Part shown: positions 34,913-43,947 of the stretch, piece by piece | Layout of the letters: each line of letters begins with the position of its first letter | How positions within the stretch are numbered: the first letter of the stretch is position 1 | Translations under genes and position numbers: made by a program | Assembly (NCBI RefSeq): GCF_014385195.1 | Contig: NZ_JACRTG010000020.1 | Span: 1 to 64,000, forward strand | DNA: 64,000 bases | Origin: Paratissierella segnis | Lineage (GTDB): Bacteria; Bacillota; Clostridia; Tissierellales; Tissierellaceae | Direction of reading: 5' to 3' | The notes under the pieces: generated by a model | The model's input: the letters and a program-made list of their open reading frames with translations, nothing else | Database searches by the model: none | Told to the model about the DNA's origin: nothing

Positions 34913-35299
34913 TTAGGGTAGTATTTTTACAATTAAATCCATTAGCGCTAGTATAATCGGTATTGCTAAAACCATAATCAATACTTTACCAGCAAATTCA
35001 ATTTTCATCGCTATAGATGCTTCTCCGGCATCTCTTGATATTTGGGATGCAAATTCCACTATATAAGCCATACCAATAATTTTTAATATGGTATTAAAAT
35101 AACTTATATTTACATCAACTTTTGATTGCAATGTGCTTATTGTATCTACAACATAAATTAGTTTACTAAGTACTAGAGTGAATATAATCACACCGGTTAC
35201 TATGGAAACAAGAATTGCGAATTCAGGTCTTAATCCCTTTAGTATAACAACTATTATTGTGGCTAATATCCCTAATCCCACTACTTGAAATATCTCCAT
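34913..35299 (-). CDS. spoIIIAD: stage III sporulation protein AD
   Basis: 128 residues, four membrane helices, opening MEIFQVVGLGILATIIVVIL, a pattern shared with spoIIIAC. The RDAGEASIAMKIEFAGKV segment (about 87-104) is conserved in the family. Small integral membrane part of the SpoIIIA complex. Confidence 0.93.
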   Translation of the reverse strand: MEIFQVVGLGILATIIVVILKGLRPEFAILVSIVTGVIIFTLVLSKLIYVVDTISTLQSKVDVNISYFNTILKIIGMAYIVEFASQISRDAGEASIAMKIEFAGKVLIMVLAIPIILALMDLIVKILP

Positions 35300-35311
35300 A
35301 ATTACCTCCTG

Positions 35312-35506
35312 TTAGAGCCTAAATAATACCTTGACATCATTAAAAAGCTTGCTTATTAAATTAATTACCATTCCCAATACTATGACAACTCCAACTAATG
35401 TAGTAAGATAGGCATATTCTTCTTTCCCAAACTTAACAAGTACGGTATGTAATATACCGGCTAAAATTCCTATTCCTGCAATTTTAAAAATTATATCAAC
35501 ATCCAT
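35312..35506 (-). CDS. spoIIIAC: stage III sporulation protein AC
   Basis: 64 residues, two membrane helices, with the family sequence GIGILAGILHTVLVKFGKEE. It matches the usual 64-68 residue length. Twelve bases separate it from the genes on either side. Confidence 0.93.
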   Translation of the reverse strand: MDVDIIFKIAGIGILAGILHTVLVKFGKEEYAYLTTLVGVVIVLGMVINLISKLFNDVKVLFRL

Positions 35507-35518
35507 TTTTTTCTCTCC

Positions 35519-36040
35519 CTATATTAAAATAATAATTATCCCTAATCCCAACAAAAGACCTAAGGATCTGTACATCTTCTCATTTTTTTTTCTATCTTCT
35601 TTTGCTTCTGTTATCAAGGTTTCAAGCTCTACTAATAGATAATTAAATTGCTTTTCTTGATCTAATCTATTGGTTTTTCCTATCATCTTACCTAATGATA
35701 AAAATAAATCTATATCTTCTTTTCTAAAAAACAAATCCTTCAAATATATCTCGCTGACTAAAAAGCTATAATATATGTCACCGCTATGGTTTTTAAGTAA
35801 GCTATCCCTTATTATTAGAAATATTTTCGCGATTTGTTTATTGACTTTATTTGAAGTGTTTTTAAGAGCCTCTGGTAACGGGTTAGAAAATATTATAATT
35901 TCTGACTGTAAAATTCTGATGCCTTGTTGCAAAGCTATCAGATTCTCCACACGTTTAGAATACTTTTTCCCATAAAGAAACCCCAAAGATGTTGAAGTTA
36001 TAAATATTAGAATGAATAAACTCGCCTTTATAAAAAACAT
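35519..36040 (-). CDS. spoIIIAB: stage III sporulation protein AB
   Basis: 173 residues. N- and C-terminal membrane helices with a helical cytosolic domain; GFLYGKKYSKRVENLIALQQ (about 20-39) and the central LGKMIGKTNRLDQEKQF block are typical. The fold resembles GspF-type proteins and it binds SpoIIIAA. It ends with a LGLLLGLGIIIILI helix. Confidence 0.92.
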   Translation of the reverse strand: MFFIKASLFILIFITSTSLGFLYGKKYSKRVENLIALQQGIRILQSEIIIFSNPLPEALKNTSNKVNKQIAKIFLIIRDSLLKNHSGDIYYSFLVSEIYLKDLFFRKEDIDLFLSLGKMIGKTNRLDQEKQFNYLLVELETLITEAKEDRKKNEKMYRSLGLLLGLGIIIILI

Positions 36041-36043
36041 ATA

Positions 36044-37024
36044 TTATTTTCCTCTCCATAGATTTTGATAGGTTTCTCCGTCAATTATTGCCCTAATAGT
36101 CCCAACTCCTAGACTGTTATCTAAAACGATATATCTTTTAAATATTTTTTCTTGAAAAAAATTTTTCAATCCATTCCTCATCCTAATATCTGCTATATTT
36201 CGCCCGTGAACTGTTGCTATAAGTTTTATACCTGCTCTTAATGCTTCATCAATTGCTTTTGCATCTTGGGCACTTCCTATTTCATCAACTGCTATAATTT
36301 CTGGTGACATTGCTCTTATTAACATCATAATTCCATGGGATTTTAAACAACCATCTAGGATATCCGTTCTTATGCCAACATCTTTTTGAGGAATACCATT
36401 ATAAATTCCTGCTATTTCTGATCTTTCATCTACTACTCCGATTTTAAAGCCTCTATATTTATTTTCGAAATCTCCATTGCTTAAATTTCTGACAATATCT
36501 CTAAGCAATGTTGTTTTTCCGCATTGCGGCGGTGAGATAATGAGAGTATTATAAAAATTACCATCTTTGTCTATTAACTTAGGGATAATATGATTTGATA
36601 TTCCAATTTTTTGCCTAGCAATTCTAAAATTTAATGAAGATATATCTTTTATCCCTTCAATGTCTGAACTCCCATAGATAATTTTCCCGCCAATGCCAAC
36701 CCTATGTCCCCCTCTAATTGTGATAAAACCATACTTTATTTCTTCAGAAAGTGCGTAGATAGAATAATTGGTAGTCAATTGAAATATTTTCTCTATTGCA
36801 TTTAAGGAGATTTGCAACCCTTCTTTTGGATTAAGAGACACTTCTCCTTTGCCGGAAACAAAATAATCCTTGCCGGAATAATATATATTTAAAGGCGAAT
36901 TGACCCTTAGTCTGATTTCTTCTACTCCCTCCTTATAATCTTTTGGTATCTTTGAGAGGGGTAATCGTATTTCCGGAATAAAATTACTTAATACCAGATT
37001 AAAAGCATCTATTCCATCTTTCAT
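36044..37024 (-). CDS. spoIIIAA: stage III sporulation protein AA (ATPase)
   Basis: 326 residues, the secretion-ATPase-like motor of the SpoIIIA channel. Walker A PPQCGKTTLLRD at about 173-184, Asp box VVDERSEIAG at about 206, Walker B region PEIIAVDEIGS at about 241, and the His box ATVHG at about 269 are all present. The start at 37024 follows AAGGAGGA. It is the first gene of the eight-gene spoIIIA operon and has a sigma-E-like promoter. Confidence 0.95.
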   Translation of the reverse strand: MKDGIDAFNLVLSNFIPEIRLPLSKIPKDYKEGVEEIRLRVNSPLNIYYSGKDYFVSGKGEVSLNPKEGLQISLNAIEKIFQLTTNYSIYALSEEIKYGFITIRGGHRVGIGGKIIYGSSDIEGIKDISSLNFRIARQKIGISNHIIPKLIDKDGNFYNTLIISPPQCGKTTLLRDIVRNLSNGDFENKYRGFKIGVVDERSEIAGIYNGIPQKDVGIRTDILDGCLKSHGIMMLIRAMSPEIIAVDEIGSAQDAKAIDEALRAGIKLIATVHGRNIADIRMRNGLKNFFQEKIFKRYIVLDNSLGVGTIRAIIDGETYQNLWRGK

Positions 37025-37047
37025 ATAACCTGTCCTCCTTAATATAA

Positions 37048-37075
37048 ATTGTATGAACAAGCTATATAATTATTA
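37048..37075 (-). promoter_or_regulatory. candidate sigma-E promoter of the spoIIIA operon
   Basis: On the minus strand TAATAAT (37069-37075), a 13-bp spacer and CATACAAT (37048-37055). The -10 is an exact match to the sigma-E consensus; the -35 has one mismatch. In Bacillus this operon is sigma-E dependent. Confidence 0.6.
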
Positions 37076-37113
37076 CAAAAAAATTGGTCTAAAGCCAAAT
37101 GGCTTTAGACCAA
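37076..37113 (-). terminator. terminator after the CD1247-like gene
   Basis: A perfect 13-bp stem TTGGTCTAAAGCC with its complement, a 4-base loop and seven to eight U on the minus strand. It isolates efp and the CD1247-like gene from spoIIIA. Confidence 0.92.
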
Positions 37114-37125
37114 CTAAAATAATTT

Positions 37126-37458
37126 TTATTCTTCATCTTCTTCAGCATTACAACAACAATCTTCATCATCACAGCATTCCATAAACTCATCAAAGTCAAA
37201 ATCATCGTCGTCATAATCATCATATTCATCATCATACTCATAAATCTCATCTTCTAAATCTGCTAAATCTTCGTCGATATAATTTACATACTCTTCTAAA
37301 TCTGCATGTTCATCAAGTAATTCATCTAAAACATCAGCAAATTCTTCCAGAGTATCAATAATATTGACTAATAGTTTACCTTCTTTTGTAGACTCATCTA
37401 CATCCAGCCCATCTGCTAAACCTTGTAAATAAGATACCTTCTGAAATAAATAATCCAT
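37126..37458 (-). CDS. CD1247 N-terminal-domain protein
   Basis: 110 residues. The first 60 residues (FQKVSYLQGLADGLDVDEST, then KLLVNIIDTLEEFAD) match the CD1247 N-terminal domain of Clostridia. The rest is an extremely acidic Asp/Glu/Tyr tail with a cluster of five Cys near the C terminus (CC..D.CCC). The function is unknown; the tail could bind metal. It lies between efp and spoIIIAA, a conserved clostridial neighbourhood. Confidence 0.85.
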   Translation of the reverse strand: MDYLFQKVSYLQGLADGLDVDESTKEGKLLVNIIDTLEEFADVLDELLDEHADLEEYVNYIDEDLADLEDEIYEYDDEYDDYDDDDFDFDEFMECCDDEDCCCNAEEDEE

Positions 37459-37482
37459 ATTACCCCTCCATTTTTAAATATA

Positions 37483-38040
37483 TTATACTCTGGACATATA
37501 CTCTCCGGTTCTAGTATCTATCCGAATTTTATCACCTATATTGACGAACAAAGGAACATTTAGAGTTACACCAGTCTCAACAGTTGCAGGCTTTGTTGCA
37601 CCGGAAGATGTATCTCCTTTTATTCCCGGCTCAGTATGTGTCACTTCAAGTTCTACAAAATTTGGAGCCAATACTTCAAAAGCCTTTCCTTTATAAAATC
37701 TTATAGTAGCGATATCATTTTCCCTCAAGTATTTTATCGCTTCTTCAACTGCTTCAATTTCTAAAGGAAGTTGCTCATAAGTTTCCACATCCATAAAATA
37801 GTATAATTCTCCGTCACTATAAAGATATTGCATTTCCTTAGTTTCAATGATTGCAAGTTCAAATCTTTCAGTAGGATTAAAAGTAACTTCCTTACTTCCT
37901 CCTGATAAAACGCTCTTTATTTTTGTTCTTACAAATGCTGCTCCTTTTCCTGGTTTAACATGTTGAAAATCTATAACTTGAAACACATCGCCATCCATTT
38001 CAAAGGTAATGCCTTTTCTAAACTCTCCTGCCGAAATCAA
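37483..38040 (-). CDS. efp: elongation factor P
   Basis: 185 residues, three-domain beta protein that rescues ribosomes stalled at polyproline. The KOW-like N-terminal domain carries the loop HVKPGKGAAFVRTKI (about 28-42) with the Lys at about position 32 that is the usual modification site. The C-terminal signature GVTLNVPLFVNIGDKIRIDTRTGEY is complete but split across about 150-176. A GGGAGGT site precedes the ATG. Confidence 0.96.
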   Translation of the reverse strand: MISAGEFRKGITFEMDGDVFQVIDFQHVKPGKGAAFVRTKIKSVLSGGSKEVTFNPTERFELAIIETKEMQYLYSDGELYYFMDVETYEQLPLEIEAVEEAIKYLRENDIATIRFYKGKAFEVLAPNFVELEVTHTEPGIKGDTSSGATKPATVETGVTLNVPLFVNIGDKIRIDTRTGEYMSRV

Positions 38041-38312
38041 ATTATTACCTCCCTACATTATTTCCCTCTTTATATTGTTCAATTCTTTGGTAAATATAAA
38101 TAATCCAATCAAATAGGTATACCCTATTATACCAATATCTATTATTTACCACAAGCTCTAAGTTTACTATAAATAATAAAATTTTAGCGGATAGCTTTAT
38201 AAAGTTAAAATTATCAATTTCACGATTCAGAATTAATATATATTTTCCCAAATATAGGATAATATATCCTTTTTCAAACTTTATTCAATTAATATTGTCT
38301 TTTACAAGCTTA
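38041..38312. other. intergenic, efp upstream region
   Basis: 272 bases between efp and the PilX-like gene. A 68-codon frame here has biased composition and no family resemblance, so I treat the stretch as non-coding. It is AT-rich and probably holds the efp promoter. Confidence 0.5.
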
Positions 38313-39320
38313 TTATAATTCTTTATAAAGTTCTAACCTAGGATGTATAAATCCCGGAATATAGACTCCATATCTATATATATAAGATCTTTTATAAAAT
38401 ATAGAGGGGCCATCCTCTATAGTCCCATTGGTCAATACAATACCTTCAATTTTGGACTCTTTAATGATATCAGGATTTAGATATGTATTTCCATTTACTA
38501 TTACTATCCCCTTAAAATCTATATTGGAATTTATATATAAATCTCCGTCAATATATAATAATCCTTCAAACTCAATTTTTGCATCATTATTCTTATCCCC
38601 AATTTGTAAATTAATTGACCTGTTTAGCTTATTTTCAATTATAAAAATATTTTTTTTCTTCATAAAATCTTCTTTTATTTTTATATTATTACGATATAAT
38701 TCTATTTTTTTATCATTAGTAATAATTATTTTATCATTATCAAATGTTCTCAGCACTTTAAAATCTGGCCCTGACGGAAGCTCGTCTATGGAAATATTAT
38801 TGCTTATATAATTTATCAAATCATCTATTTCCTGACATGTATTATTGTCTAAGACGGGTATTCCCTGTTCATATAGATCATTCACCAAGGGTCCATATGC
38901 TTTTAAAGATGTTTCTATCCCATTGTATATTGATTTTGACTCTATGAATATATTTCTCTTATATGCTGTGCTATAATTTGTAAAACCGATCGTTACAGTA
39001 GTATATTTATCATTTTCATCTAAATCAAAGCTGTCCAAATCTATCCTATAACTTGGAATAGTCATATCCTGTAATTTATTTTTAATAACAGGATATATAT
39101 GATTTAAATAATACTTATCATCATAAAGTACTTTATTTATCTTTGATTCTGCTAGATAGTAGGATTGAACCTTATTTATTGAGGATACTGTAATTAGACT
39201 TTGAAATTTTGTAATATAAATTAAATAAGTAGAAAATATCATAATTATGCTCATAATTAGTAAAGCAAATACCGTCATAAAACCTTTTTTACTATTTATG
39301 TGTCCGTCTTTAATAATCAA
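38313..39320 (-). CDS. type IV pilus minor protein, PilX-like
   Basis: 335 residues. A short basic leader is followed by a KKGFMTVFALLIMSIIMIFS helix (about 11-30), like PilX prepilins although the cleavage-site glycine is followed by FM rather than FT. The rest is a secreted beta-rich domain (IDGDLYINSNIDFKGIVIVNG, about 268 onwards) with solenoid-like repeats. It overlaps the PilW-like gene by 11 bp and ends the pilus operon. Confidence 0.65.
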   Translation of the reverse strand: MIIKDGHINSKKGFMTVFALLIMSIIMIFSTYLIYITKFQSLITVSSINKVQSYYLAESKINKVLYDDKYYLNHIYPVIKNKLQDMTIPSYRIDLDSFDLDENDKYTTVTIGFTNYSTAYKRNIFIESKSIYNGIETSLKAYGPLVNDLYEQGIPVLDNNTCQEIDDLINYISNNISIDELPSGPDFKVLRTFDNDKIIITNDKKIELYRNNIKIKEDFMKKKNIFIIENKLNRSINLQIGDKNNDAKIEFEGLLYIDGDLYINSNIDFKGIVIVNGNTYLNPDIIKESKIEGIVLTNGTIEDGPSIFYKRSYIYRYGVYIPGFIHPRLELYKEL

Positions 39321-39882
39321 CGGGACACCTTACCGCTATTGTAGATCTAAACCTGTGATATGCATTATTATTTCCTACAACTATATTTAAATCTATGATA
39401 CCACTTTCAAAATCTATATTTATATCCTCGATTGATATTACATTATCGCATACAATATTATATCCGGGTATATCTTTTTTATTTGGATAGGATGGATCAT
39501 TTTTATTATAGGCAACTCTATTAATGCTTTTGTCTCCAAGATAATATGCAATATATCTATACTCTACATTTCCCATTTCAGTAGTATTTTCTTGCATGAT
39601 AACAAAACCCATATTATCACGGTGATTATTCTCTATTACACTTATATTGTGAACAGATATGATTTTATCAGCTTTCTTGATTTCTTCTTTTATAAATTCA
39701 ATCCCATATCTTCCGTTTAATAATATCTCGTCATATGTTTCTCCAAGAACAGAAGAATTTATGGCAAAAGTTAACATAGAAAATAAACTTACAACTAAAA
39801 TAGAAGATATACCTATGGATAATAAAAGTTCAATCAAGGTAAATCCATTATTCTTTAGGTATTGACGCTTTGAAGTCCACAT
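39310..39882 (-). CDS. minor pilin, PilW-like
   Basis: 190 residues. Type III signal sequence with NGFTLIELLLSIGISSILVV at about 13-32, Gly -1 and Glu +5. The C-terminal domain is beta-rich and its role is pilus priming by analogy. The ATG at 39882 is ten bases after GGAGA and the gene overlaps the preceding one. Confidence 0.8.
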   Translation of the reverse strand: MWTSKRQYLKNNGFTLIELLLSIGISSILVVSLFSMLTFAINSSVLGETYDEILLNGRYGIEFIKEEIKKADKIISVHNISVIENNHRDNMGFVIMQENTTEMGNVEYRYIAYYLGDKSINRVAYNKNDPSYPNKKDIPGYNIVCDNVISIEDINIDFESGIIDLNIVVGNNNAYHRFRSTIAVRCPVDY

Positions 39883-40246
39883 TGAAACCATTCTCCTGAT
39901 CTTTTAAAGATACATTCACTCTTAAGTCAATTAGTTTTTCTTCAGAATTTACTTTGTATAAAATGCAATCATATCTTTCACTATCTATTTCATTTTCTAT
40001 AAGTATATCATTTAAATCTATTGAATCGAACTTTTCAATTAAAGGTATTACTTCCATTGAAAAATCCTTGTCTGCCTTTAACCTTTCTACCACCATCTCT
40101 CCAAGATACATCATCTCTGATCTGTCTTTTATCTTATTAAAATTATTAAAAGATGAAACTATAATTGGAAAACAGGTTACTGAAATCAACCCTAATAAAA
40201 AAAATCCTACTATTACATCAATTAATATATATCCATTTTTGATCAT
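39848..40246 (-). CDS. minor pilin, PilV-like, atypical signal
   Basis: 132 residues, MIKNGYILIDVIVGFFLLGL at the N terminus. It has the Gly and hydrophobic helix of a prepilin, but the usual Phe is Tyr and the +5 Glu is Asp. The rest is a small extracytoplasmic domain. Its position between FimT-like and PilW-like genes supports a minor pilin. Confidence 0.7.
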   Translation of the reverse strand: MIKNGYILIDVIVGFFLLGLISVTCFPIIVSSFNNFNKIKDRSEMMYLGEMVVERLKADKDFSMEVIPLIEKFDSIDLNDILIENEIDSERYDCILYKVNSEEKLIDLRVNVSLKDQENGFNVDFKASIPKE

Positions 40247-40254
40247 ATTCTACC

Positions 40255-40716
40255 TCAATCTATTGATCTTATAGTGACTTTACCAGTATTAACAGCAACG
40301 GTTAATACATAGGTCCTGTCCTTACTATCTTTTATATAAAATGAATCTGCAACACTTGCTGTTCCTGAACCTGTAAATGATATTTTATTATGCTCGGAAT
40401 TTTTTATCAATTCTATTCCGTATTCAAATTTATATTTTTTAACTGTTTCCCATTTATTTACTGTGATATTACATTTAATCATGTAACTGTTGTCATTGTA
40501 ATTTAGATAAACTGTGTATCTCTTATTATCAACTATTGCCCTATTTCTAGCATATAAAATGTCCTTTCTAAATTCCCTTAATTCTTGTTGCTCTTTTATC
40601 CTGTTTAAGATAGTTATCTTAGGTGCTGCAATTGAAAGAATGATTGCAAAAATGGCTAATATGGCTAGCAATTCTATAATCGTATAGCCCTTATGACTAT
40701 TAGTATTTATCATCAT
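40255..40716 (-). CDS. pseudopilin, GspH/FimT-like
   Basis: 153 residues. Prepilin peptidase site in KGYTIIELLAILAIFAIILS (about 9-28) with Glu +5, then LRKDILYARNRAIVDN typical of GspH/FimT. The start is shared with the end of the SLH-protein gene (17-bp overlap). Confidence 0.85.
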   Translation of the reverse strand: MMINTNSHKGYTIIELLAILAIFAIILSIAAPKITILNRIKEQQELREFRKDILYARNRAIVDNKRYTVYLNYNDNSYMIKCNITVNKWETVKKYKFEYGIELIKNSEHNKISFTGSGTASVADSFYIKDSKDRTYVLTVAVNTGKVTIRSID

Positions 40717-42529
40717 TTAAATGATAGAGCATATATACCACTTCCGCTCTCGTTATTTTATTATCCATATTAATAAAACTGTTCGATTTTACTAATCTTT
40801 CATGCAGCATTTTTATAGCCATATCATTCCATTTAAAACCGTAATTATTTTCTACATTCCTCATTATCTTTTCTACTTCTCTGTATGATATAGGGTTATT
40901 GGAATAATCCTTAAATTCCACTGAATCCCAGTTATATACTCTACTTAAAATAGTTAAGAATTCTACTTTAGAGATATTATTTTCAGGTTTAAAAGTTTTA
41001 TCTCCATACCCATAAATAAATCCCCTCCTAATATAAGAATTTATTTCATCCCTCGCCCAATGACCTCTTGTATCCGGAAACACAGAGGCATTTTTATCTA
41101 CAAATACGCTAAATATTCCGTCATTTTTTAAGCTCATAGGTCTTATATAGGTTTTTATTACGCCTTCTTCAATTACCGAAGGAAGATACAACCATTTATT
41201 GTCAACATATCTGTAAATTCCACCCTTGACCTTATCGCCATAATATTCAAAAATTATCTCAATCAATTTATTGTCGTCCATATTGGAAGATGTATTTAAT
41301 ATACTTACATTATAGCTTTCACTTGCCTTAGTGAAATAAGTAGAATTAAATTTGGTATTATTATATAAGGTATCAATAGTTACAGTTACAGGATTAAAAT
41401 ATGTACCGCTAGTTATGCTAATTCCAAAGGCATTGTCAAAACTATTTAAACTTCCGCCTTTTATTGGAATTAATGCTGAAATTCTTTTATTTATTGCACT
41501 TTCTTGACTAAAATTCTTAAACTTCGCTTGATAACCTTCTGAATATCCATCAAAAAATCCCGCAATAAATCCATCCCTATAATTAGAGCTTTGTAAGCTT
41601 AAATTATAATCATCTATTATTTGTAAATTATCAGGAACAGATCTCTTCCAATCATTGTTTAGATATTTTAGATAATCTTCTGTTGCAATAATTTCTCCCT
41701 GTATTAATCCGACTTCCTTTCCATGAATATATGCCTCTCCTTCATCTCTTACGGTTTCACTTATATTAGCCTCTCTGAATACTTTATTGTACTCTATTTC
41801 ATAAGCATCTTTAAACCCGGATAAAAATCCATCCATGTACTCTTTATTATCGCTTCTTAATGAATAATCCGAAATAATATCTCTATCAGATGGCAAATTC
41901 CTTGTAAAGTCATTATCTCTATTTTCATAATAACCCTTTACCCCAAAGGTTCCTCCGAACAATGCTCCCAATTTTTCTCCATCTTCTACTCCCTGTTCTA
42001 AGGAAGTCAATATAGGCTTAATTATAGCCTTCTCATAAGACTTTTTGTACCATTCTTCAAAGAATGTTGTAAATTGTGATAAGAATTCATCAACATATTC
42101 TCTGCTTTCCATATTTAAATTAAACATTCTTTTTAATGTTCTTTCATTAGGCAGAGCTTTCTTCCAATTGGCTTTAACACCATTTTGAAAATCACGGTAT
42201 CCATATATACTCCCTAATGCCTTTCCTAACTCAAATGGAAAATCTAATTCCGTTTTCTCCTCAGATATATGCTCTCTATACCCATCAAAAAATCCTGAGC
42301 GATATGATGATTCATCCTCTATTAAATCAATAGGATAATCATCGGATGAATAATGCTTTCTCCAAGCAGATTCTGCAGAAACACCTTTACCCTTATTTTC
42401 TCTAGCCAGTTCTTCACCGGTATCATATCCTAAATCATAATCTCTTTTTGCTGCATAGACTACTAGTGAATTTGAAATCAACAATAAAATTATAAAGAAT
42501 ATAAGGACTTTTCCTATTTTCTTTTTCAT
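40700..42529 (-). CDS. secreted repeat protein with SLH domain in pilus operon
   Basis: 609 residues. A signal peptide (about 1-27) is followed by three to four copies of an unnamed repeat of about 75-90 residues up to about residue 345. Each copy carries spaced glycines, a W-K-x2-P or F-x-x-x-L-P turn, an I-x-D-Y-x-L block and a closing Y-x-D-G-F-x-x-G-F segment. Then comes a beta domain (about 355-485) and one clear S-layer homology unit (DTRGHWARDEINSYIRRGFI, about 493) with a second weaker one at the C terminus. It may anchor the pilus machine to the cell wall. It overlaps pilO by 4 bp. Confidence 0.65.
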   Translation of the reverse strand: MKKKIGKVLIFFIILLLISNSLVVYAAKRDYDLGYDTGEELARENKGKGVSAESAWRKHYSSDDYPIDLIEDESSYRSGFFDGYREHISEEKTELDFPFELGKALGSIYGYRDFQNGVKANWKKALPNERTLKRMFNLNMESREYVDEFLSQFTTFFEEWYKKSYEKAIIKPILTSLEQGVEDGEKLGALFGGTFGVKGYYENRDNDFTRNLPSDRDIISDYSLRSDNKEYMDGFLSGFKDAYEIEYNKVFREANISETVRDEGEAYIHGKEVGLIQGEIIATEDYLKYLNNDWKRSVPDNLQIIDDYNLSLQSSNYRDGFIAGFFDGYSEGYQAKFKNFSQESAINKRISALIPIKGGSLNSFDNAFGISITSGTYFNPVTVTIDTLYNNTKFNSTYFTKASESYNVSILNTSSNMDDNKLIEIIFEYYGDKVKGGIYRYVDNKWLYLPSVIEEGVIKTYIRPMSLKNDGIFSVFVDKNASVFPDTRGHWARDEINSYIRRGFIYGYGDKTFKPENNISKVEFLTILSRVYNWDSVEFKDYSNNPISYREVEKIMRNVENNYGFKWNDMAIKMLHERLVKSNSFINMDNKITRAEVVYMLYHLNDDKY

Positions 42530-43947
42530 CTACTCACCCCTTCGTGTTTTACTAATACAAGGACTTTTCCAACAGGCAATGCTTCCCCTGAGGCTATTCC
42601 ATTATTTTCCATTATTTCATTTTTATATTTGTTACTACCATAAAAATGTTGTGCAATGCCTGACACAGTATCTCCGGCTTTAACAATATAAAACTCATAT
42701 GCTAAGTCATTATTTGCATTTTCGTATTCATTATGCGGGTAAAAGGCTTCTAATTTATCAATCAACATAACACCATAATCATCACGATTATAAGGTAATT
42801 CATAATAAATATGCGTTAATTCTAAAGGATATAGGTTTAAATCCTGTGGTGGACTTACATTTATATTTGACCATCCTACCCATGATATTCCTTCTGACAT
42901 GCTCACATCAATATTTTTACCGTCTTGAGTTCTGAATCTCATGCCCAAAATTCCCGGTGAATACCCAAAAGAGTTAACCCACAAGCTTATTGTCTCAGGA
43001 GGATATTTAAATACCAGATTATTGCCCAGCAAATCTATATATGCCCTATTTTCATCACCAAGAGCTATGATGTTGTATTCAAACCTCAATGAATATTTCC
43101 CCGATTTTCTTATGGTTGAAGGAATTACATCGCCTTTTATATATTCATTCGATGGTATAAAGGTATAATTTATACTTTCAAAGTCAGTTAATAATTGTAC
43201 CTTTTTTAAATTCTCATCTCCTGTTAAACTGTATGTTGGACTATATAACTCATCCGTGTCTTCAGAACTTTCATTTGATATTTCAACATAATCCTCAAAT
43301 GATCCAAATAGGGATCCTTCCTCCAGATTATCAACTGTGGCTACTTGTATTATATTTGGGTTTGTCTCCGCAAGTCCTTCTAAACCATAGATTTTCAAAT
43401 ACATATTTCCACTTATTTCATTATCATCTTTTCTGTCTATAGAAATATTATCAACTAATATTCGCCTGGGGCTTGTCCCTATTGAACGGATAACATCAAC
43501 AATTCCATCATAGCTACCGCTAAATGGAATTGAAATTCCCATTTGTTTAACTTCCATATCCCCCAAATTCTCTATAGAAGGTCTATCAAAATTATAGTCT
43601 TTAAATGCCACTCTATCATCTTTCATTAAATCATTAAGCAAATAAATAATCTGGGATTGATCTAAAATCGGAAAATAGCGTGAAAGGATTTGCTCTCTTT
43701 CCACATCCAATATATCATTTTCTTTCTTTATCTTTTTTCCCTTTTCTAAAGTGTTATTCATATCCGTTATTTTAGTATCCAATTCCATTTTCTCATTTTT
43801 TAAGCTAAATATCCTTTCTCTCTGCGGAGCAATGATGAATCTAAAGGAACCCCATAGAATAAGTATAAAACCTAGAGTAATAAGCAAGAATTTTTCATTT
43901 TTTGTTAATGGACGAATTTTTTTACTCTTCAGGCTCATTTCCACCAT
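42526..43947 (-). CDS. pilO: PilO-like protein fused to a LysM domain
   Basis: 473 residues. Cytosolic basic start, membrane helix (about 21-42), coiled coil and a PilO-type ferredoxin-like domain (about 70-190) as in the PilMNOP platform. A beta-sandwich segment (about 250-400) follows and a LysM domain closes the protein (IVKAGDTVSGIAQHFYGS, about 422-439). LysM binds peptidoglycan. Canonical PilO has about 200 residues and no LysM, so this is a fusion. It overlaps pilN and the SLH gene. Confidence 0.75.
   Translation of the reverse strand: MVEMSLKSKKIRPLTKNEKFLLITLGFILILWGSFRFIIAPQRERIFSLKNEKMELDTKITDMNNTLEKGKKIKKENDILDVEREQILSRYFPILDQSQIIYLLNDLMKDDRVAFKDYNFDRPSIENLGDMEVKQMGISIPFSGSYDGIVDVIRSIGTSPRRILVDNISIDRKDDNEISGNMYLKIYGLEGLAETNPNIIQVATVDNLEEGSLFGSFEDYVEISNESSEDTDELYSPTYSLTGDENLKKVQLLTDFESINYTFIPSNEYIKGDVIPSTIRKSGKYSLRFEYNIIALGDENRAYIDLLGNNLVFKYPPETISLWVNSFGYSPGILGMRFRTQDGKNIDVSMSEGISWVGWSNINVSPPQDLNLYPLELTHIYYELPYNRDDYGVMLIDKLEAFYPHNEYENANNDLAYEFYIVKAGDTVSGIAQHFYGSNKYKNEIMENNGIASGEALPVGKVLVLVKHEGVSR

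Noticed and set aside
38045..38251. 68-codon minus-strand frame upstream of efp
   Set aside because: No family pattern, biased composition and no good ribosome site; treated as the efp leader region.
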